DNA from: Staphylococcus warneri
GTDB taxonomy: Bacteria > Bacillota > Bacilli > Staphylococcales > Staphylococcaceae
NCBI RefSeq assembly: GCF_900636385.1
Contig: NZ_LR134269.1
Location: 2,294,001-2,358,000 of the forward strand
Direction of reading: 5' to 3'
Length of the DNA: 64,000 nucleotides
Shown: positions 48,566-57,555 of the stretch, in pieces
How positions within the stretch are numbered: position 1 is the stretch's first letter
Layout of the letters: each line of letters starts with the position of its first letter
Position numbers and translations under genes: made by a program
Notes under the pieces: generated by a model
Told to the model about the DNA's origin: nothing
What the model saw: the letters and a program-made list of their open reading frames with translations, nothing else
The model's database searches: none

Positions 48566-49645
48566 AATAAAAAACCACGATCATAATGAACGTGGTTGGA
48601 AGAATATAAAAGTTATTTAATGAGTGCTTATTTCATGTGATATTTAAAATATAACATATTATCTTACGTAAACACAAATTTTAATATACCGTTTAAATAA
48701 AAAAAGGCAATCACTATGATTACCTTTTATACAAATAGAAACAAGAGGGAATGATTCAAAGCAAAACCACTACAATTCTTTTGTAGTATTTATATTCCTA
48801 ATTTCAATGTATCATTTTTTTACTAACGACGGAACCAAATTAATTTACATTTTTTTGACAATCATTTCATAAAAAAACCGTATCATAACTGATACGGTCA
48901 ATGACTCTTAGTTAAAAAGTATTGCGAATTTACCCAGTGACATGCATAAGTAAACTAGTCAGGGATTTTTTATAGCTTTCTACAAAGGGTTGCATGTATT
49001 GTATATAATACCATAAAAATAAGAACAGTTAAATAAACTGTTCTTAAATAGTAACGAATATATGAGGTTATCAATTACTAATATATATAATATAATATTG
49101 AACTCTAAAATGCAAAAATTTACTATTTTATTTACGTAACTTTAGTTTGAAACTAAAGTACTCAATTTTGAGTACTTTAGATGTAAAAAGTTTTGGTTTT
49201 AGACATAGATTATAACACACTTACAAAGATTTTCACAATACAAAAAGATAGCCACTAGGACTATCTTTCGAAAGAAAACTAATAATGATGATAGAATGCC
49301 TCGTGAGAACTTAATTAATATCTCACTAATATTAATCTAACATTAACTTCTTATAAATATAACCCCAAATGAAGCATTTTACAAAAATAAAAAAACTACC
49401 TTATTAAGATATGGTTAACGAAAGCTTTATTAATAACAATAGATTGGGTGAAAATCAAAAGGAAAAATAATTATTTAATAAATAGAAGATAAATACCATA
49501 TCTTAAATAAGTGTAGTAAAAACTATAGTTTTTTGAGTGTTTAAAGTTATACAAATGCATAACTCCTACATTAGTATAGCCATTTTTTTAAATATTAAAC
49601 ATAGATAAGTAGATATATTACTTCTTAAATCTCACTATTTAGATA

Positions 49646-49750
49646 TTATTTTTCCAACTCTTTTAAATCTCGTTCATTCTCTTCATCGTCTTGACCAATG
49701 CTATCAATAAAAACTGGTGTCGCCACATTCATATCTACTTTATCAGTAAA
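49646..49750 (-). pseudogene. Remnant of an alternative terS 3' end
   Basis: Just after the terS stop, a frame of 34 codons plus stop reads FTDKVDMNVATPVFIDSIG and ends in an acidic tail DLKELEK. The intact terS contains LFTDK before its own different ending, so this looks like the previous C terminus left behind when terS exchanged its 3' end by recombination at the LFTDK segment. No start codon or ribosome site precedes it. Confidence 0.6.
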
Positions 49751-49761
49751 TATTGTGGTAT

Positions 49762-50247
49762 TTATTCCACTTCTTCATCCCATTCACCTATGTTAATTTC
49801 AAAATTACGATTTGTAATTTCTTGTTTATCTGTAAATAATTTATGATATTTACCCAACATATCACGAGCACGTAAGCGATCGCTAGGCTTAATAGGTACT
49901 TCTATCAGTTCAACGTATTCATTATAAACTAACTGAATCTTACCATTCTGTGGATTCTCTTTATATTCACCACGCTTAACAATAACTTCCTTTGTTTCAG
50001 TTTCATCACCAACCGCTGAATTAGTTAATAGATGCAATAGCTCATTAGCACTTAATACACTTTCATCTATAACTTTTTTCTTTTGCTCTTGGATATAATC
50101 ATTAATATGTTTCTTCTTTAATAAACGACATCCTGTAACGTGTGCTGTTTTAGGTGAATAGCCAGCTGTTATAGCGCTTTGTGTAACGTTTAATGTTCTA
50201 ATATATTCATTTACAAAGCGTTCTTGTTTTGCCGTTAAATTTGTCAT
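49762..50247 (-). CDS. terS: Small terminase subunit
   Basis: 161 residues: N-terminal DNA-binding segment MTNLTAKQERFVNEYIRTLNVTQSAITAGYSPKTAHVTG with an HTH, a central oligomerisation region, and a C-terminal part LGKYHKLFTDKQEITNRNFEINIGEWDEE. SaPI TerS recognises the island pac site and directs it into helper-phage capsids with the phage large terminase. AAGGAG lies 8 bases before the ATG. It is last in the packaging-type operon, separated from the preceding gene by a terminator-like hairpin. Confidence 0.88.
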   Translation of the reverse strand: MTNLTAKQERFVNEYIRTLNVTQSAITAGYSPKTAHVTGCRLLKKKHINDYIQEQKKKVIDESVLSANELLHLLTNSAVGDETETKEVIVKRGEYKENPQNGKIQLVYNEYVELIEVPIKPSDRLRARDMLGKYHKLFTDKQEITNRNFEINIGEWDEEVE

Positions 50248-50264
50248 ATAAACAACTCCTTATT

Positions 50265-50297
50265 ATAAAAATTGCCTATCTCACTACAAGATAGGCA
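50265..50297 (-). terminator. Hairpin between the 100-residue gene and terS
   Basis: Stem TGCCTATCT / AGATAGGCA with a U-rich tail on the minus strand, sitting 18 bases before the terS start. It may reduce terS expression relative to the upstream operon. Confidence 0.65.
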
Positions 50298-50303
50298 TGC
50301 TAT

Positions 50304-50606
50304 TTATTCTACAATTCTATTCTTTCTTGCAATTTCGATAAAACTCTCGCCCTCTCTACTTTGGTGTTGAATATTTTTAGATCGTGCAGAATTAGTAATA
50401 CGGTTTAAACGTGCATATTCTCGAAGTGATTGTTCACCTTTATGCTTCTCTTTTTTCTTTTCTTCTTCTACTTCTTTATTGATTTCTTCGCTTATACTAT
50501 CTACAATTTCCCAATCTTCATCAGATACATTAATGTTGCCTTCTTTATCATGTCCAGCTATTAAATCAGCTATAACACCTCTATATAACTCATCTTTTCT
50601 ATCCAT
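50304..50606 (-). CDS. Small acidic/charged SaPI operon protein
   Basis: 100 residues (MDRKDELYRGVIADLIAGHDKEG...), very rich in Glu and Lys in the middle (EEINKEVEEEKKKEKHKGEQ) and ending in RKNRIVE. It overlaps the previous gene by 8 bp and has its own AAAGGAG. No recognised domain. Its place just before terS is where some SaPIs keep the packaging-interference gene (ppi), but I see no sequence that proves that identity. Confidence 0.65.
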   Translation of the reverse strand: MDRKDELYRGVIADLIAGHDKEGNINVSDEDWEIVDSISEEINKEVEEEKKKEKHKGEQSLREYARLNRITNSARSKNIQHQSREGESFIEIARKNRIVE

Positions 50607-51195
50607 GTTGTCGCTCCTTTACAAACTTCAATTTTTGATTTGTACCTATAACAGGTAACTCGCTTTTAGAAACATAATACTGTGGTGCATATTCTCTAAA
50701 ATGAGGTCTTAGATCACTTCTTATTTGGGCATCTTCGTCGAAATTCTCACGTCTATAAGGAATTGCGTAACGTTCAAACTCCTCTGTGTATCGTTCATTT
50801 AAATCATTAATTTCATCGATAATACCGTTGTATTGTTCAATGATTGGTTCAAATTTAGCTATTAGTTCTTGTTTTTCATCCTCATATAACTTGGGTAATT
50901 CAGATTGATGTTTAATCAATTCAATAGCTTTTTCTTTTCTAGTTTCATCAAATACTTCTTGTTTAGTAGTAAGACGTTTGTTGATAGCCTTTAATTGCTT
51001 TTCCTCTGTATCAGTTGTTTGATATAGTTCATCTGCCTTATCATCTTCACTATTCGCTACTAACTGCTTATATTCCTCTTTATCTGCTTTGATTTTAGCT
51101 TGTAAGTCATTACGTTGTTGTTCTAATTCACTAATTGCATTGCTTTGATCAGTTACAAACTGATTGTACTCTTCAAAATATGATTCTGTTTTCAT
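50599..51195 (-). CDS. Coiled-coil SaPI operon protein
   Basis: 198 residues. Residues about 10-135 are an almost continuous coiled coil (NAISELEQQRNDLQAKIKADKEEYKQL), followed by a Tyr/Arg-rich C-terminal part (YAIPYRRENFDED, REYAPQYYVSKS). A similar coiled-coil pathogenicity-island protein occurs in the packaging operon of other SaPIs. A capsid-size or scaffold-like role is possible by position, but unproven. AAAAGGAG upstream. Confidence 0.65.
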   Translation of the reverse strand: MKTESYFEEYNQFVTDQSNAISELEQQRNDLQAKIKADKEEYKQLVANSEDDKADELYQTTDTEEKQLKAINKRLTTKQEVFDETRKEKAIELIKHQSELPKLYEDEKQELIAKFEPIIEQYNGIIDEINDLNERYTEEFERYAIPYRRENFDEDAQIRSDLRPHFREYAPQYYVSKSELPVIGTNQKLKFVKERQHG

Positions 51196-51208
51196 TTATA
51201 TACTCCTT

Positions 51209-51970
51209 TTATAATCGATAATAGATATCTATTTTTAGTTTATATAGCTTGTAATATATTTCTCTTAATTCTGATTCATCAACACGATTACTCACAATCG
51301 TTTCAAGCCATTCAGCTTGTTCCATGTTCGTATTGTGATGTGTAAGTGTATCAATAAAATCAATTAACTTTCGGTCTCTATAATCATCAACTAGCATTTG
51401 AAAATCATTAATATCCATATACTTTTGACGTTTATTTTCTTCTTTAATGGCTATTTCTTTTTCTTCATTCAAAGTGTATTGATGAATATACGATGATTGA
51501 CGCTGTTTGTTTAACGGTATGTAGTCAAACGACTTCTCAATTTGTTTACTTCGTTGCTCTCTAACGCGTGCAATATAATCATATAAATCACACTTAAAAC
51601 GTTCTAATAGTGGTGTGTCTGGTATGTGATGATTATTAATACTAGATTTGATAATACGCTTTTCTTTAGAAGTGTATTCATCTAAAACAGTATAAAAGTA
51701 TTTTAAATATTGTTTACTCTTACGTTTATATTTAGCTAGTCTATCTTTTTGTTCCATAATATCTATAGCTAAATGCTCTAAAGAAAAAGATTCATAATAG
51801 ATACTACCCACTACATTATCCCCGACCAAATGAGGATATGTGCGATCATACATTGATTCAATATCTTGCTCGATAAGTGCAATCTTTGCATTTATATAGT
51901 TAGGATTGAATCTAGTTAATAACTCATAGTCACATACCATATCACCTTTGTAGTCAGTATCTATAGTCAT
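51209..51970 (-). CDS. SaPI operon protein of unknown function
   Basis: 253 residues, mainly helical, with charged stretches (QKDRLAKYKRKSKQYLKYF; NEEKEIAIKEENKRQKY) and no membrane segment. AGGGGA precedes the ATG. It lies 13 bases upstream of the coiled-coil gene and 11 bases after the winged-helix-like gene, in one unit. Large proteins in this position of other SaPIs interfere with helper-phage late transcription (pti genes). That is only a positional suggestion here. Confidence 0.6.
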   Translation of the reverse strand: MTIDTDYKGDMVCDYELLTRFNPNYINAKIALIEQDIESMYDRTYPHLVGDNVVGSIYYESFSLEHLAIDIMEQKDRLAKYKRKSKQYLKYFYTVLDEYTSKEKRIIKSSINNHHIPDTPLLERFKCDLYDYIARVREQRSKQIEKSFDYIPLNKQRQSSYIHQYTLNEEKEIAIKEENKRQKYMDINDFQMLVDDYRDRKLIDFIDTLTHHNTNMEQAEWLETIVSNRVDESELREIYYKLYKLKIDIYYRL

Positions 51971-51981
51971 AGTTCAATCCC

Positions 51982-52326
51982 CTAGATTTCCATTTCTTCA
52001 ATAGCATCAATACGTGCTTGGCTGCTCTCTATCTGACGTTGAATACTAGTGATAGCATTACGTCTATCAAGTTCATTCTCAATCATGTAATAGCCTCTGT
52101 TTGTCTTACTGTAGTTATATCCGATTGGATAATGATAGTTCAGTATCAAACTATTGATAGTTAAACGCAACCATCTTTCGTTAGTTCGATTAACTGATAT
52201 TCCCAATTGATTTAAAATATTGGTTTTAGTAATATATTTCTTAGACGTATTTCTTATCACATTGAGTACTTGGCGGTGTTCATCGGGTAAGTTGTACGTC
52301 TTTTCTTTTTCTATCATTTTTTGCAT
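51982..52326 (-). CDS. Small winged-helix-like SaPI protein
   Basis: 114 residues from ATG 52326 (GAGG 8 bases upstream). The segment EHRQVLNVIRNTSKKYITKTNILNQLGISVNRTNERWLRLTINSLILNYHYPIG reads as a winged helix: helix-turn-helix followed by a strand pair YNYSKTNRGYYMI. Similar proteins are common in SaPIs and staphylococcal phages. It is the first gene of the operon and lies about 30 bases after a TATAAT with a LexA-like site upstream, so it would be made on SOS induction. Confidence 0.65.
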   Translation of the reverse strand: MQKMIEKEKTYNLPDEHRQVLNVIRNTSKKYITKTNILNQLGISVNRTNERWLRLTINSLILNYHYPIGYNYSKTNRGYYMIENELDRRNAITSIQRQIESSQARIDAIEEMEI

Positions 52327-52363
52327 CTGTTTCACCTCACTTATTCAATTACTTTATACCTTA

Positions 52364-52402
52364 ATTATACTAAATTTACACGAAAAACATAAACTAACGT
52401 TC
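52364..52402 (-). promoter_or_regulatory. LexA-type promoter of the packaging operon
   Basis: TATAAT (minus strand, 52369-52364) follows a weak -35. A LexA-like box GAAC-GTTA-GTTT (52402-52391, one mismatch from GAAC-N4-GTTC) overlaps or abuts the -35 region. SaPI packaging operons are known to be LexA-controlled. Confidence 0.6.
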
Positions 52403-52502
52403 GTTATTTATGCCATTGTCACTTTTTCTTAACATACATTATTTTACTGTTAAATAAGCTTTTAAAAGTATTTAAGTAGTAAAATGTAGTATATCACCTA
52501 AA

Positions 52503-52514
52503 GAACTAATGTTC
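52503..52514. promoter_or_regulatory. LexA (SOS) box
   Basis: GAAC-TAAT-GTTC is an exact match to the core of the Gram-positive LexA operator, located between the operon promoter and the 213-residue gene end. Confidence 0.6.
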
Positions 52515-52611
52515 GTATTTCAAAAATTTCGTACCCTAGTGTATTTCTACAACAATTAACATTTATTAGCTATTTATAGGAGCCACACACTACATGTGAC
52601 CCCTTTTAACC

Positions 52612-53253
52612 TTACTTATTCAAACTGTAAAAAGATGCTTTCAATTCACTTAACTTACGCTCTAACGCCGTATAATCATCTTGTGTAGCGTTCTCGTCTT
52701 GCACAAACTCAGTTACTAACTTCAAACCCTCTACTAACTCTATTGCTGGTTCATTAATTCCTGTTGCTAACTGGTATAACATTTCCATATTACCTATCAC
52801 ATCTGCGTTACTAGACTGAATACCCTCAAGTTCTTCCACGCCAAAATCTTTTTCCATATACTCGAACATATCAGTATTATTACTTTCTGCGAATGTTTCC
52901 AATTCATACATAAAATAATCGTTATCAAACATAAAACTAGACATCATATCGCTTATAGTGTCATGTGTACCATCTGCTATTTCATAACCTGCATAATGCC
53001 CCTCAATACTTCTTATAAGTCCTTCAGTGTGCTTAGGAGACGCTAATTCAAACGATTGTCTTACTTTACAATCTTGAATATATACATGACCGTATAATTT
53101 ACCATTCATAACTACATACACCATATCAAACGGATCGTTATATATTTTGAATCCAAACGGTGTCTTTTTGCTACTTTCTAATAAACCCGTGTAGTATCTT
53201 AATAACGTACCTGCTCTGGTTTCAAATTGATTTGCGATAATTTCTATATTCAT
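52612..53253 (-). CDS. SaPI conserved-type protein of unknown function
   Basis: 213 residues. The N terminus (MNIEIIANQFETRAGTLLRYYTG ... PFGFKIYNDPFDMVYVVMNGKLYGHVYIQ) is a mixed alpha/beta region and the C-terminal half is acidic and helical. I recall similar proteins in SaPIs next to the replication module but no function. It overlaps the preceding gene by 4 bases (ATGA), which means coupled translation. It ends before the region with LexA boxes. Confidence 0.65.
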   Translation of the reverse strand: MNIEIIANQFETRAGTLLRYYTGLLESSKKTPFGFKIYNDPFDMVYVVMNGKLYGHVYIQDCKVRQSFELASPKHTEGLIRSIEGHYAGYEIADGTHDTISDMMSSFMFDNDYFMYELETFAESNNTDMFEYMEKDFGVEELEGIQSSNADVIGNMEMLYQLATGINEPAIELVEGLKLVTEFVQDENATQDDYTALERKLSELKASFYSLNK

Positions 53254-53600
53254 ATTAAATACGTGCTCCTTTTTATACTTTTATAAATTTTACTATCCCC
53301 TAGATTCTTTATACTTCGCTCACTCAAATTAAAATGCCAATTCAATTGAGTTTTATCTTTAACATCAAAACCAGCTTTTAACATCGCACCTTTAAACTGA
53401 CCATTGGTTATATAGCTACCTTCGAATACATCTTGTAACTCTTCACGGTATTCTGCTTCAAATACATGTTTCAAACCGTATGAAGAATGTCTTGTATTAA
53501 AAGACTTTATTTTATCTAGCGAATTACAAAATTTCATTAGTGCACATTTCTTATCTTCATTTAATTCATCAAAATGTTCTGGTTGATTTACATCTATCAT
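53250..53600 (-). CDS. Small SaPI protein downstream of the origin
   Basis: 116 residues from ATG 53600, 7 bases after AAAGGAG. Segments HFDELNEDKKCALMKFCNSLDKI and SYGLKHVFEAEYREE, then GQFKGAMLKAGF and KTQLNWHFNLSERSIK, resemble a SaPI family found directly after the replication origin. No biochemical role known to me. It overlaps the next gene by 4 bases. Confidence 0.65.
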   Translation of the reverse strand: MIDVNQPEHFDELNEDKKCALMKFCNSLDKIKSFNTRHSSYGLKHVFEAEYREELQDVFEGSYITNGQFKGAMLKAGFDVKDKTQLNWHFNLSERSIKNLGDSKIYKSIKRSTYLI

Positions 53601-53629
53601 TTTAAATTCTCCTTTACTTGTAATAAGTA

Positions 53630-53871
53630 GCTCAATGCTACCAAAAGCTACACACACGCTACCTTCTCAAACTCAGTCACACCAATGGTTAAAGCAAAAA
53701 AAGTAGTAGTAGCAAAAACTTCTACACTCACGTACATATTTTTTTATAATGTTTATTATTAAAATATTTTCAATCTCTAAAAAATAATACTACTGCTACC
53801 AAAACAACCAAAACCATTGAAATGACGACGTTTATAAGGGTAGCAATATGGTAGTAAAAGGTAGCTTTCTG
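53630..53871. other. Putative replication origin with GCTACC/GGTAGC iterons
   Basis: Copies of the short motif GCTACC or its complement occur at about 53637, 53663, 53808, 53839 and 53860-53876, in both orientations, with related GTAGTAGTAGCA near 53703. They flank an 80-base AT-rich block (about 53738-53800). SaPI origins are built in this way: two sets of iterons around an AT-rich melting region, bound by the Rep C terminus. It lies directly downstream of the rep gene, the usual place. Confidence 0.7.
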
Positions 53872-53890
53872 CTACCTTTTTAGTTTTTTA
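53857..53890. terminator. Hairpin at the rep stop / origin border
   Basis: AAAAGGTAGC / GCTACCTTTT stem with a T-rich right flank. It also contains two of the iterons, so it may serve as terminator, origin element or both. Confidence 0.55.
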
Positions 53891-56124
53891 AATCCCCATC
53901 TAACATTATTTTCTGTATATTTAACAGAACGTTTCCACTCAATATCATAATAATTTTCTAATAGTGTGATGAAATCATCTTTATCAATGGGGTTTCTAAT
54001 AAAATTACTATTGCACCATACTTTGTAATCTTTGTATGTTTCTGCGCCTGGATTATTTAAGAAGAAATCTACATTTCTATTTTCAAGATATTCACTTAAA
54101 GGATTATTGTTATCTGAGAAAAACTCAGAGCTTTTATCAGAACGATCATTAGGCGTGATATAAGCACCATCTCATTGTAGCATGTCAGCCAATGTATCAA
54201 TAGCTAGCTTTAATACATACTCTTTGGCACTTTCACTGTAAATCTTGTTAGTGCTCTCAGTAACACTCAAACGCTCTTCATCATCTTTAAAACTGTAGTT
54301 AAAAGGTATAATATGCAATCGCTTATTAATTTGTTCGCCACTTTCTTTGAATTTAGGGTAGTGGTTACTAGCAATAATAAATGGTGTTTGCATACGTACT
54401 GATTGACTCGCCTTACCTTTTTGCTCAATCTCTAAATAACCACCAGTAATGGCCGTTTTAATATTTCCAGCATCTTCAATTTCAACATTCGGTAGATCAT
54501 CAACAATATTGGCCATTTTCCCGTAGATACTAGACCCTGCAAAATGATTATTCGCTAGCCTTTGAGGGCTTACTGATGATATTTGGCCACCACTATCAAA
54601 TGTGGCTTTCATCATATGTTGCACGGTAGATTTACCATTATCAGCAACTGTTCCCAATAAATAGATAATTTGGTCAATGAGGATTTTCGGGTACAATACT
54701 TGTGCAAACATTTCATATATATTCATGATAGTTTCATCATGATTGCACGACACCTTTTGTATCGTGTTATCTACAAAGTCATCATAAGCATTAGGATTAT
54801 ATGCAGTCGGCAATTTATCAATAACAAAAATTTCTGGTGTAAATGTTCTAAATGCTTTTGTGTGATAATGTACGAGGCCATTTTTTACAGCCACATATTC
54901 ATTATTTACTACACTTCTAACATCACACATATCAACAATATAGTTTCTAACCTCTTTAACAGAATTATCTTTTAAATTATCTAAACTTCTAATAATCTTT
55001 CTTAATTTACGTCCTGTTTTATCTAGTTCATAAATGCCAGTTTTAGAATTATAAATATAAATATCTCCATCAGCATCTGGATATCTAACAATGTGATATT
55101 CCTGGCAAATAAATTTGGCCATAATAGTATGATTGAACTTAGGTTTCCTATTAGTATCATCATTAGGGTAGAACCACCAGGAGCCTTTTTGTATAAGTTT
55201 AGATTGCTTTTCTTTGCCAGGTTTAACATACACTTCATTTTGATTATTTATGGCCTTATCCAGTTCCAATTGCCCCCATGTGGTATTGCCACGTTTAGAA
55301 CCCCATTTATCCGTCAAATTATTATAATTCAAAAATATACGTTCCATTTGAGCTTTATTTTTATTAGTATAAAAAGCTAGGTAATGCAAAAGACTTTGCA
55401 CCCCTTCACTAGGACTTCCAAAATATGGCTCATATTTCCCCTGTAGTAAGTCAGTAATTTTATTCTTCTGTTTAGATTTCACCATTAAGTTCACAACATC
55501 TTCATCAGATAATGATTCACTGTGATTTGATGCATATGTCGCAACTGCTTCTAATGTTTTCTCTTGTTTAAAGTACCGATCAACTAGATTGTTTAAAATA
55601 TCCTGGTCATTACTTATGTCACTTTGGCCAATTGATTCACCTGTAACGGTCATAAATCTAGCATTATCATATAATTCTATATCCAAGTCAGAACGCTTTT
55701 TCTTACGCTCTGAGGGTAATTCTCCTTTTAAGAAACAATGTAAACCTGTACCACTTGGTGACTTCTCACAATATGTGATTTCAGTCATGTCTAACGCTAA
55801 ATCTGAAGTGATTTGACCCGTTTCATCAATTGCATTATCAATATCAAGCACAATATAATTATCATCATCGCTTAACATAAAACCAATGCCATCATACTGG
55901 TCGTTTTTTTCATACAAATTATGAATTGCATCGAATATCGTCCAAGTATCATTATTAGTTGAACTTGCACGATACCCAGCATAACTGTAAGGTACTTTGT
56001 TATATTGTTGTCGCTTATTATCCCATTCAGCGCGCCATAATACCCATTGCGGTAATTCAATTAGTTCATCGGGTATTTCTAGCGCATTAACTTCAATTAT
56101 TTTATCTTTTTCTTTTATGGCCAT
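53872..56124 (-). pseudogene. SaPI Rep/primase-helicase interrupted by an in-frame TGA
   Basis: The first 650 codons encode an N-terminal primase-like domain (LPQWVLWRAEWD, IVLDIDNAID, KSPSGTGLHCFL), a D5-type linker and an SF3 helicase with Walker A GTVADNGKST and IVDDLP. A TGA at 54172-54174 then stops it, but the same frame continues for 99 codons (DGAYITPNDRSDKSSEFF ... GFKKLKR) to a TAG inside the iteron region. The removed part corresponds to the Rep C terminus that in SaPIs reads the origin iterons. AAATGGAGGA before the ATG is normal. Unless TGA is read through or is a sequencing error, replication should fail. Confidence 0.75.
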
Positions 56125-56220
56125 TGAATTCCTCCATTTAATACAAACAAAAGGACAAAGATGTTATAATAAATATAGGCAATTTCTTAATTGCCCTTTT
56201 GATTTTTAAATATTTAATTT

Positions 56221-56562
56221 CTATGCGTTATCTGATGTAGTCGCCAAACTATTCATATCAGATGCGCATTTTTCTATTTGTTCCATCGCATTTTCAAATT
56301 CATTCTTAATCTCTTCTTCAATTGCATCAACATCTTTTAATATTGAGTTTAATACTGCCATTACTACATAATTGTGATTGATATGCTCTTTGACGATATA
56401 TGATTCCATCGGCTTATTTTGTTTATCAAGTAATGATTTATATTCTTCACCACGATCCATTTCTTCACCAATAAGCGTAATTATTGTATTAAGTTTTGAA
56501 TTTAACCCAGCATCTACAAAACTATTTTTTAATTCTGATACATGAAATTTTAAATCTTTCAT
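56221..56562 (-). CDS. DUF1474-like SaPI protein
   Basis: 113 residues from ATG 56562, 8 bases after GGGGGA. Helical; the central EHINHNYVVMAVLNSILK and C-terminal acidic helix resemble DUF1474 proteins that precede the SaPI rep gene. Function unknown. Located between the 119-residue gene and rep, as in other islands. Confidence 0.55.
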   Translation of the reverse strand: MKDLKFHVSELKNSFVDAGLNSKLNTIITLIGEEMDRGEEYKSLLDKQNKPMESYIVKEHINHNYVVMAVLNSILKDVDAIEEEIKNEFENAMEQIEKCASDMNSLATTSDNA

Positions 56563-56563
56563 T

Positions 56564-56923
56564 CTAATATTCCCCCAACTTCCCAATAAAACTTGTCATT
56601 TCTTCGATTGCCCATTTTAATTCTTCAACATCATCCTTAGTAATGAATTTATGAATATTAGAATCTTCATAATTTATAGGGAAGTCCATCAAGGTTTCTG
56701 TTGCTCTTACAAGCTCTTTATAATTTCTGTAATCCATAATAATTTCTGATATCTCACTATCACTTAATCTAGGGTATTCACTTTTAATAATTGAAGCATC
56801 TCTACGATATTCTTTTTGTAGTAGTTTGCTCATTTTTTTAGTGCGCTTTTTACTATTTACCATATGATCATAATTCAATTTATTTTCAATATTTTTGTAA
56901 TCTTCTCTAGTTAATTTATTCAT
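56564..56923 (-). CDS. Small charged helical protein, first gene of the leftward early operon
   Basis: 119 residues from the ATG at 56923, 10 bases after AGGAG; two closer ATG codons lie inside or against that ribosome site. Highly charged, helical (KLTREDYKNIENKL ... SKKRTKKMSKLLQKEYRRDAS), with no HTH that I can recognise. In intact SaPIs this place is taken by str (activator) and xis. Neither is visible here, so either this gene replaces them or they have been lost. Confidence 0.55.
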   Translation of the reverse strand: MNKLTREDYKNIENKLNYDHMVNSKKRTKKMSKLLQKEYRRDASIIKSEYPRLSDSEISEIIMDYRNYKELVRATETLMDFPINYEDSNIHKFITKDDVEELKWAIEEMTSFIGKLGEY

Positions 56924-56951
56924 CTTATTCATTCTCCTCAATGAAAACGAA

Positions 56952-57488
56952 ATGATTAGATTAGATGCAATTGATAAATTATGTAATTACTTGAATATTG
57001 ATGTAGCTGATTTTTTTGAATTTTCTCCCTTAGTAATTGATTTCACCTTAACTAAGCCTGAAATAATTATGAGTGTGCATCATACTACTTCAACTCATTT
57101 AAAAGAAATGCTTTCTTTCTTAGTTTTAGATTGTGATTTTTTAATTGATATTAATATAAATAACGATAAACTAGTCTTTGACTGTGAAATAACACTTTCA
57201 GAAATGAAATTCGAAAGAGGACGAGATGTTTTAGTATTTGAAATCAAAGATGAAGATAGTCAAAAAAAATTAAAGTCTATTATTAATACTTTGACTCCTG
57301 GATTAAAAAATATGGTTTATAAAGAAATCAACAAAAAATTAGCAACCAATTTTAAAGGTGTAATACACAATGCAGCATACGATCAATTATTTTTTCCAGA
57401 ATTCACCTCTGATGAATACGAATTAGTCTTATCTCGTATTAAAGAAGCTAATTTCAAAATAAAGTCAAGTATATTTAGAGAATATTAA
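56952..57488 (+). pseudogene. N-terminally truncated phage-type repressor (stl-like) remnant
   Basis: 178 codons. The first residues, MIRLDAIDKLCNYLNIDVADFFEF, look like the last helix and tail of a Cro/CI-type HTH domain, which normally follows about 45 residues of HTH. Those residues are absent, there is no ribosome site, and the divergent gene starts only 28 bases away. The remaining 150 residues form a C-terminal domain of unknown function (ISLSEMKFERGRDVLVFEIKDED-like strands). Position next to the integrase module and transcription toward int fit the SaPI master repressor stl. Truncation is my inference. Confidence 0.5.
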
Positions 57489-57555
57489 AAACGAAAAAAC
57501 TTTCTCAAATATGAGATGAATACTTTAAAAACTATATTAAGCAAAGGGGAAAATA

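Larger units (their letters stand above)
47391..49645. other. Left arm of the island: gene-poor, hairpin-rich region
   Basis: Over 2.2 kb only one small open frame with a ribosome site (48256-48438) is found. It holds an 18-bp perfect palindrome at 47533-47550 (TGATTCCACGTGGAATCA) and an ATGCCCTTTTT motif near 47505 that recurs near 60330 beside the other att site. About twelve hairpins lie at 47811-47847, 47940-47963, 48072-48093, 48122-48152, 48472-48493, 48573-48597, 48703-48728, 48769-48787, 48877-48898, 49020-49046, 49153-49180 and 49243-49268. Most have A runs on the left and are therefore terminator-like on the minus strand. In other SaPIs this arm carries toxin cargo. Confidence 0.75.

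Noticed and set aside
47811..49268. CRISPR array
   Set aside because: The hairpins differ in sequence and spacing; there are no identical direct repeats with uniform spacers and no cas genes.
47811..49268. Graveyard of old att/terminator copies from repeated island insertions
   Set aside because: None of the hairpins is accompanied by an rpsR-end att-like sequence, so successive integrations do not explain them.
56952..57488. Intact stl repressor
   Set aside because: The HTH helices that should precede MIRLDAIDKLC are not found upstream in any frame before the divergent gene.
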